Below, piece after piece: positions 57,323 through 64,000 of a stretch of DNA of 64,000 nucleotides. Below the pieces are notes generated by a model. The model worked only from the letters and a program-made list of their open reading frames with translations. It made no database searches and had not been told where the DNA came from. The DNA lies in contig CANLTI010000009.1 in NCBI GenBank assembly GCA_947494095.1, forward strand, positions 35,287 to 99,286. Reading direction: 5' to 3'. Source of the stretch: an uncultured Pseudomonadales bacterium. Its GTDB lineage: Bacteria; Pseudomonadota; Gammaproteobacteria; Pseudomonadales; Cellvibrionaceae. Position 1 is the stretch's first letter. Each line of letters starts with the position of its first letter. The translations under genes and the position numbers were made by a program.

Positions 57323-57976
57323 ATGTTTAGGTATCATGAAGGGGCTGGCTGCCTTAGTTGTATTGGGCTGTATTTTCGAGTTTTCTGCATGCTTATTCGC
57401 GGTTATTTTTATCGTTTAATTTCTTTTTCTGGTACGGGTTTTGTGTTTGTTGCAGATTGTGTTAGCTTCCTGGGGCCTAAGGGTAAGCTGAGTATAGGAA
57501 ATATGACAAAAATTGAGGTTGGTTGTCTTATTCAAGGAATGTCGAAAAATGGTGTTGCGATAGGGTCAAGATGCACTATAGGCAGTTTTGTTCAAATTAG
57601 GCCATCAAGTTTTTATGGTGGACCGTTGGGTTTTGGGCTTTCAATAGGGGATAGAACTGCGGTGGGTACAAATTCTTATTTGGGGTGTTCCGGAGAAATA
57701 AGAATAGGGAGTGACGTTATTATTGGTCCTCGACTTACGTGCATAGCGGAAAATCATATTTTTAGTGACCTTAATACTCCGATAAAGGAGCAAGGCGTAA
57801 AAAATGTTGGAATTTTTATTGAAGATAATGTTTGGATAGGAGCAAATGTTACCATATTGGATGGTGTTACTATTGGCTCTGGTTCAATTATAGCTGCCGG
57901 CGCAGTGGTTACTCGTGCAGTGCCTCCATTTTCAATTTTTGGAGGGGTTCCTGCAAAAAAAATTAAGGATAGGTGA
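57323..57976 (+). CDS. Hexapeptide-repeat acyltransferase (LbetaH)
   Basis: A 217 aa protein with left-handed beta-helix repeats from about residue 53 ([10 protein letters not shown]) to 205 ([40 protein letters not shown]) and the end [11 protein letters not shown] typical of WcaF/VatD-like O-acetyltransferases. The His in AENHIFSD is the likely catalytic base. It probably acetylates a sugar of the repeat unit. The N-terminus (about 1-45) is hydrophobic and not typical. Confidence 0.9.
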   Translation: MFRYHEGAGCLSCIGLYFRVFCMLIRGYFYRLISFSGTGFVFVADCVSFLGPKGKLSIGNMTKIEVGCLIQGMSKNGVAIGSRCTIGSFVQIRPSSFYGGPLGFGLSIGDRTAVGTNSYLGCSGEIRIGSDVIIGPRLTCIAENHIFSDLNTPIKEQGVKNVGIFIEDNVWIGANVTILDGVTIGSGSIIAAGAVVTRAVPPFSIFGGVPAKKIKDR

Positions 57977-57978
57977 GT

Positions 57979-59025
57979 ATGTTTTTTTATGTCGCATATC
58001 TATCATTCTTAGTTATCTGGATATCACTCGGGCGGAAAGTAAACAATCCTCTCGCTGCGCTTTTGTTTTTATTGCTGTGGGTTGTTATCTTTAGTGTTAG
58101 AGGTGCTGGTTACGGGCTCGATATTAAAACTTACTATGAGATTTTTATTGATCCCTCTTATTATGAATTACAGGAGAAGGGTCTTACATTTATCAATATA
58201 GCCTTTAGTTTTTTTTCTAAAGAGTTGATTTGGTTTTCTTTTTCTTATTCGTTTCTATTTTTATCTCTTCTCTATGCTTTGTATCGTATTGCCACTCGTG
58301 CGCTATATGTAGAAGCGCTATTTTTATTTAGTGCCACATTTACTTTTTTTCAGGTGGGGTTGAATATATATCGCCAAGGTTTAGCAGTGATATTGTCCCT
58401 GATAATAATGTTCGCATGCCGTGATCGAAGGTTTTTGGGTTGTCTTTTATTGATTTTTCCATTTATGATTCATAAGGCGGCAGTTTTTTCTTTGTTGATT
58501 TTTATATGTATGAGGTGGGAATTTAAACGCTGGTATATCATTGTTGCTTTGGTTTTTTCTGTTTTACCATTTGGTGACTTAATATTAACGTTGGTTGTTG
58601 ATCTTGCGTCATTGATTTTTCCTGTGCTGTCGAGTGCTTTAGGTGAGTATCGTAGGGTTGAAGCGCTTGGTTTAATAAAAGCTTCAGGTTTCGATCATCG
58701 AAACCTCCCAATTATAATGTCTTTGGTGATCTCTTGGTGTGTATTTAAAAATATTGACCGCCAAATGAAAGCGATTCTCTGGGTTGTGTCAATTAGCTTA
58801 ATATTTGCAGCCTTTGTTTCGGGTAATGTACTTTTATATGACCGCATTATTTTATGGGCTCAACTGTTGTTCCCTCTGTTGTATGTTTACTTAATGGCGC
58901 TTAGCTTTCCTCGCTGGGGAAGAGTATTCGTTGTGCTTACCTATGTGTTACTTAGCTTGTTTACTGTTATTGTTTGGGGGCCTAGAAACTTCTTAGGGCC
59001 CTTCGAGTTTATTGATTTGGTCTAA
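57979..59025 (+). CDS. Wzy-like / EpsG-type polysaccharide polymerase
   Basis: A 348 aa membrane protein with about ten helices. The opening loop RGAGYGLDIKTYYEIF matches the pattern of EpsG/Wzy polymerases, which also have a long periplasmic loop. It should join repeat units on the periplasmic face. The ATG at 57979 has AGGTGAG upstream; a GTG two codons earlier overlaps the previous stop. Wzy sequences are poorly conserved, so the call rests on topology and context. Confidence 0.78.
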   Translation: MFFYVAYLSFLVIWISLGRKVNNPLAALLFLLLWVVIFSVRGAGYGLDIKTYYEIFIDPSYYELQEKGLTFINIAFSFFSKELIWFSFSYSFLFLSLLYALYRIATRALYVEALFLFSATFTFFQVGLNIYRQGLAVILSLIIMFACRDRRFLGCLLLIFPFMIHKAAVFSLLIFICMRWEFKRWYIIVALVFSVLPFGDLILTLVVDLASLIFPVLSSALGEYRRVEALGLIKASGFDHRNLPIIMSLVISWCVFKNIDRQMKAILWVVSISLIFAAFVSGNVLLYDRIILWAQLLFPLLYVYLMALSFPRWGRVFVVLTYVLLSLFTVIVWGPRNFLGPFEFIDLV

Positions 59026-59027
59026 AT

Positions 59028-60140
59028 ATGAAGATTTTGGTGATACACCCTATTGATGATTACTATGGTGCTACTCGGATATTATCACACACAATACCTG
59101 TGCTGGATGAGCTTGGGGTAGTTGATGTTTGGACGAAAAATGATATTGGGGCTCTTAGTTCTCTTCTTGGGAGAGATGTAGTGGAGGTTAGGAGTATTCC
59201 CCTTTTGGTTAAAACGATGTTTACCCCGAGAGGTGTTTTAAATTTTTTATGTGATTGTTTGATGTTTTTGGGTAAGGTTAAGGTGTTGGCCGGCTATGAT
59301 TTGATTTATATTAATACGATAACCGCAGCTCCACTTTGTTTTTATTTTTGGATTTTGCGTAAAAAGGTTGTCGTTCATTGTCATGAGGTTCAGGATGAGA
59401 TGCGAGCTGGCCGGCTACTTGCTCGTTTTGTTGCCGGCATGACAGGCTGTGTCATATGTGTATCACGCCGCGTAAGTGATTACATATCTAGTGGTCGTTC
59501 ATTATCGAATGTGCATGTGGTGCACAACGGTATTCCTCAGGAACTGAGTAAGCGTAGGCTGAGTCGCAGTAATTCTAAGACATTTAATGTGATTTTGATC
59601 GGACGGCTTACGCCTGGTAAGGGATATTGGTATCTAGCTGATGCATTATCTTTGATTTCAGAATCTACAAGGGAGTATATTAAGATAGATTGTTATGGTG
59701 ATGCACCAAGTAATCATCCTGAATATGTACAGGAGTTCGAAGAATATATTGGGAATCTCGGGGTCTCGAAAAATTTTTCCTTGAAAGGGTTTGATGCTGA
59801 TGCGAATACTTATATCAAAAGCTATGATATGTTAATAGTTCCTTCTGTAATGGCAGATCCGTTTCCGACCACGGTACTCGAGGGGCTAGGGTCTGGAGTT
59901 GTTGTGTTAACGACAGATAATGGCGGTGCGGCTGAAATTATTCGAGATGGAGAAACTGGTTTTTTAGTAGGGTCTAATGATCGACAAGGTTTAGCTGCTA
60001 AGCTTACTCAAGTGTTGAGGAGTGAAAGCCTAGCTGAAGTAGCTGAAGCTGGCCATAGCCTTTATCTGGAGAGGTTTACTTTAGATAAATATCGTGAACG
60101 TCTAACGCTGACTTTGCAAGCTTTCGCTGAGGGCACATAA
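59028..60140 (+). CDS. Glycosyltransferase, GT4 type
   Basis: A 370 aa GT-B enzyme: N-terminal GATRILSHTIPVLDELG, acceptor region VVHCHEVQDEM, hinge VHNGIPQELS, then LIGRLTPGKGYWYLADAL and the EX7E segment in DPFPTTVLEGLGSGVVVLTTD. It starts two bases after the polymerase stop. The DNA is AT-rich like the neighbours. Donor sugar unknown. Confidence 0.9.
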   Translation: MKILVIHPIDDYYGATRILSHTIPVLDELGVVDVWTKNDIGALSSLLGRDVVEVRSIPLLVKTMFTPRGVLNFLCDCLMFLGKVKVLAGYDLIYINTITAAPLCFYFWILRKKVVVHCHEVQDEMRAGRLLARFVAGMTGCVICVSRRVSDYISSGRSLSNVHVVHNGIPQELSKRRLSRSNSKTFNVILIGRLTPGKGYWYLADALSLISESTREYIKIDCYGDAPSNHPEYVQEFEEYIGNLGVSKNFSLKGFDADANTYIKSYDMLIVPSVMADPFPTTVLEGLGSGVVVLTTDNGGAAEIIRDGETGFLVGSNDRQGLAAKLTQVLRSESLAEVAEAGHSLYLERFTLDKYRERLTLTLQAFAEGT

Positions 60141-60564
60141 GAGATGCCGTGCTTAAGTATAAGGAAGTCTGATGCCATCGTATGATTGTGGAGGGTGTTG
60201 GAGTGTCATTACCTGGTGACGCAGAAGTCTATGTCTTAATTATAAGGTGAGCGACTTCTTATTCGTAATAGTGACTTTAAGGATATTGCCGTCTTATTTA
60301 GATATATAGAAGTGGTGGTGTGGGATTTACCGTCTGCGATAGCCTATAGAGAGGCGGTGGCGAGTATTGAGTTACATCGCAGTAGTGTGGTTTACTGGTT
60401 TTGGTATAGTTTAATGTTGTCGTCCTTATTTTATAGTTTTGGAGTTCTTTTGGGTGGGCAGAATAGGCAAGGTTTATTTCTTAAAGTTCATGTTCTTACT
60501 GATGCTTAATAGTATTTGAAATGTCAGTATTGGAGAATGTTTTATTGGTTTTTGAGGTGTTTTT
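60141..60564. other. 424 bp gap in the polysaccharide operon, possible remnant of a gene
   Basis: No gene I can support. Short frames occur (for example 60312-60509, 65 aa, with one hydrophobic stretch WFWYSLMLSSLFYSFGV; and a 22-residue frame near 60183), separated by stops in all frames. In an otherwise tightly packed cluster, this looks like a decayed gene, but I cannot name it. The end contains the GAGGTG used by the next gene. Confidence 0.45.
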
Positions 60565-61626
60565 TTGATTGCTATTATTGGTTCCGTTGGCGTGCCTGCG
60601 TCATATGGTGGCTTTGAGACTTTGGTTGAAAATTTACTTGACGAGAACGATCCAGTTTTGTTGGTATACTGTTCCGGCAAACAGTATAAGGTGCGGCACA
60701 AGCGCTACAAGAATGCAAAATTGCGTTATGTTAATCTCGATGCGAACGGTGTTCAAAGTATTCCTTATGATGTTTTATGCATTATAGATGCTTTACGTCA
60801 GGGAGTAACAGCTTTTCTTGTGCTGGGTGTATCTGGCGCAGTCATATTGCCTTTTGTGCGTTTGTTTTCCGGAGTTAAAATAATTACAAATATTGACGGT
60901 TTAGAGTGGCGGCGTGATAAATGGAGTTGGGTGGCTAAGTGCTACCTTAAGTTTTCAGAACGCTTGGCGGTTAAATCATCACATGTTGTTGTGGCGGATA
61001 ATGAGGCCATCGCTGACTATGTGAAAAGTGAATACGGTACGTCAAGTGAAGTTATCGCATACGGTGGTGATCACGCTGTTATTGAGCGGCTTGAGCTTAA
61101 TATTAGTGGTGATTATGCTTTAGGGTTGTGTCGTATTGAGCCGGAGAATAATGTACATTTGATTTTGGCTGCATTCGAAGCGGCTAGATTCAGATTGAAG
61201 TTCGTTGGTAATTGGGATAATAGTATTTATGGTCGTGAGCTTAAAGCTAAGTATAACGGCTCGGGCTATATTGAATTGATTGACCCTGTTTATGATGTGG
61301 CAGTATTGTTTAAATTGCGAAGCGAATGTGGTTATTATGTGCATGGACATTCTGCTGGGGGTACTAATCCATCTTTAGTGGAGGTTATGCATTTTGCAAA
61401 AACTATTCTCTGTTATGATTGCGACTATAATCGTGCAACTACAGAAAATAAAGCAATCTATTTTGAAGATGTTAGTGATTTGCAGTTGGCTATATCACGC
61501 CTATCACTGGTAGATAATAAAAGTGTTGGTGCTGATATGCTTGAGATTGCTCAGCGGAGGTATACATGGGGCATTGTTAAGGCGCAATATCTGTCACTAT
61601 TTGATGTTAATAGGGACTTAATGTAA
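60565..61626 (+). CDS. DUF1972-type glycosyltransferase (rhamnosyltransferase-like)
   Basis: A 353 aa GT-B protein with the DUF1972 opening IIGSVGVPASYGGFETLVE, TNIDGLEWRRDKWS, SHVVVADNEAIADY, and in the C-terminal part HGHSAGGTNPSLVEVM. Relatives such as WchF/Cps2T add rhamnose in capsules, but the donor is not proven here. It uses a TTG start with GAGGTG six bases upstream. Confidence 0.88.
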   Translation: MIAIIGSVGVPASYGGFETLVENLLDENDPVLLVYCSGKQYKVRHKRYKNAKLRYVNLDANGVQSIPYDVLCIIDALRQGVTAFLVLGVSGAVILPFVRLFSGVKIITNIDGLEWRRDKWSWVAKCYLKFSERLAVKSSHVVVADNEAIADYVKSEYGTSSEVIAYGGDHAVIERLELNISGDYALGLCRIEPENNVHLILAAFEAARFRLKFVGNWDNSIYGRELKAKYNGSGYIELIDPVYDVAVLFKLRSECGYYVHGHSAGGTNPSLVEVMHFAKTILCYDCDYNRATTENKAIYFEDVSDLQLAISRLSLVDNKSVGADMLEIAQRRYTWGIVKAQYLSLFDVNRDLM

Positions 61627-61645
61627 TTATCATAAAAATAACCAT

Positions 61646-62625
61646 ATGTTTAATATTTTTGGTCTTGTTGCCTGTAGCAAACAAGGTTTATCTGCGAATT
61701 CTTGCTTAAGCGATGTCCTTGATGCAGGCGATTTTTTAGCAGAAGAGCTTTTTGAATATATCGTAAATAAACGCATAGCCTACAATGAAGAGTGGTTAGA
61801 ATTACATGGTGATGGATATTACTTGGCCCAAAATGGGAGTAAAGGAGTGTTCTGCATTAGAGGGTTGAGTTTAATTTTAGAAAAGAGTAGATTTTTAATC
61901 CATTATAATTTTTCAGCTCCGACACCTTTGATCGGAGATATGCTTGATGTTTTCGACTCTTCTGATGTTGGGATGAAATTTTCCCCGCTGCAGGAATTCA
62001 CGGGCGGGCGCATCTTTAGGCGGTGTGATAATGCCCAGGGAATAACGAAAGTGGCTTTTTTGGGGAATAGCCTTACCGTGCATGGCCAATACCAAGCTCA
62101 ACTACCAAGCTTAGGATGGTATGGTGAGTGGGGGATGGTTGCATCAGCTAAAAAAAATAACTATGTGCATAAGAATATGTTTTTGTCTGGAGAGGGAATT
62201 GATTTTAATATTTACAGTGTCAAGTGCTGGGAGTGCTCTGTAGATAGGTTTAATTATTCAAGCTTCAATGATATAGCTAAAGCTAATCCTGATGTTATGA
62301 TCATTAACATTGGTTAAAATATAAGTGAGATTGATCACAGTTGCTTTGAAATAAAATTGCATATTCAAGATCTTTATGATCTCCTGACTTTTAATTCTTC
62401 GAGTGATATTATTTTTTTAATAGCTTTTGGCGGTATCATTTTGTGAATTCGGCTATCTTTGATTTTTTTACTGAAAATCAGGTTAAGCATATTAGTATTG
62501 ATGACTTAAGTTTGATTGAGGCTAATACGGTTATTTATGAATACGTTGATGCGGGTGTAAAATCACATCCCTCTGATAAGGGTATGCTGGGAATAGCAAA
62601 GAGAGTCGCTGAATTTTTTCGGTAA
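61646..62625 (+). pseudogene. SGNH/GDSL hydrolase broken by a nonsense codon and a frameshift
   Basis: The N-terminal part (about 140 residues) is a domain I do not recognise, followed by the SGNH block I FLGNSLTVHG (a GDSL variant). After DVMIINIG the frame hits TAA at 62315; related enzymes usually read INIGEN here, so a single G-to-T change in a GAA codon explains it. The frame then continues readable (NISEIDHSCFE) until near 62440, where a one-base shift moves the rest into another frame ending DAGVKSHPSDKGMLGIA, which holds the block V Asp and His. The enzyme would have removed acyl groups from the polysaccharide. Confidence 0.8.
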
Positions 62626-62695
62626 TTGGAGTGTCGCAATCTATTGCTTTTTTAAATAATTTCAAATGTGTTTAAACCTATAAGGAGAGTAGGCT

Positions 62696-63721
62696 TTGAA
62701 GTACTTAATAACTGGTGCAGCCGGTTTTATTGGTTTTAATGTGGCCCAGCGCTTATGCGCTATGGGTCATATGGTTATTGGCATTGATAACCTTAATGAT
62801 TATTACGATGTTAGCTTAAAGCTGGCACGTTTAGGCGAGCTAAAGCCTTTAAAAGATTTTACTTTTATCAAGTTAGATTTAGCCGACCGCGAAGGTATCG
62901 CCGCTTTATTTGAAGCGGAGATGTTCGATCGCGTTATCCATTTGGCCGCGCAAGCGGGTGTACGCTATTCGCTCGATAACCCACTGGCCTATGCCGATAG
63001 TAATTTGGTGGGGCACTTAACTATTTTAGAGGGCTGTCGCAATACCCAAGTTAAGCATTTGGTATATGCCAGTAGCAGCAGTGTGTATGGCTTAAATACT
63101 AAAACGCCCTTTAGCACAAGCGATAGTGTCGACCACCCCATATCACTCTATGCGGCCAGTAAAAAAGCGAATGAATTAATGAGCCATACTTACTCGCATT
63201 TGTACCAAGTGCCTACCACGGGTTTGCGCTTTTTTACCGTGTACGGCCCTTGGGGCCGGCCCGATATGGCGCTGTTTAAATTTACCAAAGCCATATTGGC
63301 AGGCGAAGCCATTGATATTTACAACAACGGCAACCTCAGCCGCGACTTTACCTATATTGATGATATTGTTGAAGGCGTAATGCGCATACAAAATGTGATA
63401 CCCCAAGGTAAAGGCGTGGATGCGCAAGGCAATAGCTGGACGCCCGAAACCGGCAGCCCAGCCAATAGCAGCGCACCTTATGCGGTATACAATATTGGCA
63501 ACGGCAACCCGGTTAAATTAATGGATTTTGTCACGGCATTAGAAGACGCTTTAGGGGTAGAGGCTAAAAAGAACTTTATGCCCATGCAGCCAGGCGATGT
63601 ATACCAAACCTATGCCGATACCCAAGGCCTAGAGGCCGCCACAGGTTATACCCCTGCGGTTGGCGTTAAAGAGGGTGTAGCTAAGTTTGTTGAGTGGTAT
63701 AAAGCGTTTTACGGTATATAA
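62696..63721 (+). CDS. UDP-glucuronate 4-epimerase (CapI type)
   Basis: Short-chain dehydrogenase-type NAD enzyme, 341 aa: TGAAGFIGFNVAQRL (NAD loop), IDNLNDYYDVSLKLARL (typical of UDP-GlcA/GlcNAc 4-epimerases), VIHLAAQAGVRYSL, YASSSSVYG, and the catalytic YAASKKANE. Most like CapI/WbpP-type enzymes making UDP-GalA. The TTG start has AAGGAG about ten bases upstream. GC content returns to the level of the left flank. A UDP-glucose dehydrogenase is not in the window. Confidence 0.88.
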   Translation: MKYLITGAAGFIGFNVAQRLCAMGHMVIGIDNLNDYYDVSLKLARLGELKPLKDFTFIKLDLADREGIAALFEAEMFDRVIHLAAQAGVRYSLDNPLAYADSNLVGHLTILEGCRNTQVKHLVYASSSSVYGLNTKTPFSTSDSVDHPISLYAASKKANELMSHTYSHLYQVPTTGLRFFTVYGPWGRPDMALFKFTKAILAGEAIDIYNNGNLSRDFTYIDDIVEGVMRIQNVIPQGKGVDAQGNSWTPETGSPANSSAPYAVYNIGNGNPVKLMDFVTALEDALGVEAKKNFMPMQPGDVYQTYADTQGLEAATGYTPAVGVKEGVAKFVEWYKAFYGI

Positions 63722-63816
63722 ATATTAGCTTTGTGCTTTATTGATTAAAACATGAGAGCTTAATTGGCTATTATGTTTTGATTGAAAAATAGTTATTAAG
63801 TTTAAGTAGCCTTTAT

Positions 63817-63942
63817 ATGAGTCAGTTATCTATTACGAATATTAAGCCCAATAAGGCTAAGGCCCTTGCTTTACTTAGGCGTGAAGTCTCTGTGTTTGTA
63901 TATGATGCGGTGCAGCTTGAAGGGCGGTGTTTTTCAAGATAG
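63817..63942 (+). pseudogene. Fragment resembling the N-terminus of a Fic-family protein
   Basis: A 41-residue frame, start MSQLSITNIKPNKAKALALL and ending VYDAVQLEGRCFSR, then stop. The VYDAVQLEG segment resembles, from memory, the N-terminal helix region of Fic proteins; the rest of the domain is missing. I see no gene in the 95 bases before it or in 63943-64000. The family assignment is weak. Confidence 0.3.
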
Positions 63943-64000
63943 TTGTCACTGTTTGCTTACAATTTAACTGGCTTTCTGAATATTATCACTAACCGGCTTA

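Noticed and set aside
60312..60509. A 65-codon frame in the gap before the DUF1972 gene
   Set aside because: No ribosome binding site or family resemblance; kept only as part of the unexplained gap.

Overview
The window looks like a chromosomal segment of a marine or polysaccharide-degrading gammaproteobacterium, most likely in or near Cellvibrionales/Cellvibrionaceae. The reasons are the sdhCDAB-sucAB-lpd-sucCD block divergent from gltA, a type II secretion operon with gspN, a fleSR pair, and an O-antigen type cluster placed just after ihfB as in Pseudomonas. This placement is judged from protein families and gene order only. No rRNA, tRNA, CRISPR array or complete insertion sequence was seen.

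Layout. 2-4754: end of a type II secretion operon (gspI partial, J, K, L, M, N), then apbE (4772-5860). 6101-15482: nine tightly packed genes for a proton-driven trans-envelope machine of the Agl/Glt (gliding) and Tol/Exb type: secreted proteins, three TPR proteins (two of them lipoproteins), an ExbB/TolQ protein, two ExbD/TolR proteins and a TonB-like protein with an AgmX-type C-terminus. 15724-27201 (minus strand): sucD, sucC, lpd, sucB, sucA, sdhB, sdhA, sdhD, sdhC. gltA is divergent on the plus strand, followed by tesB. 30854-35253 (minus): pilU, a MazG-like protein, arfB and a GGDEF/EAL protein. 35413-39098: pqiABC. 39332-42144: fleSR behind a sigma-54 promoter. Then a PA3496-like small protein and ihfB.

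43566-63721 is a surface-polysaccharide locus: manC, wecA, an EPS-associated MarR-type regulator, wzz, wecB, a wzx-like flippase, five glycosyltransferases, a hexapeptide acyltransferase, a wzy-like polymerase, a broken SGNH hydrolase and a UDP-glucuronate 4-epimerase. It would build a repeat unit on undecaprenyl-phosphate, flip it, polymerise it and set its chain length. From about 52 kb to 62.6 kb the DNA is visibly AT-richer than its flanks, which suggests a transferred serotype-specific core. Between the EPS regulator and wzz lies a small accessory island: two AlbA/Schlafen-type proteins (one chimeric), a single-chain MNT-HEPN toxin/antitoxin-like protein, an unknown small protein and a broken four-helix-bundle gene.

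Mobile DNA is non-autonomous. A MITE-like element of about 210 bp, with imperfect terminal inverted repeats and a TAA at each end, occurs in three full copies (30316, 33037, 48945) and one truncated copy touching the ihfB stop codon (43266). A second dispersed repeat of about 80 bp occurs at 15549 and 30768. The least explained parts are the Agl/Glt-like machine, in which one ExbD lacks the proton-carrying Asp, the MNT-HEPN fusion with its chimeric AlbA neighbour, and the G-tract and quadruplex motifs inside polysaccharide genes.
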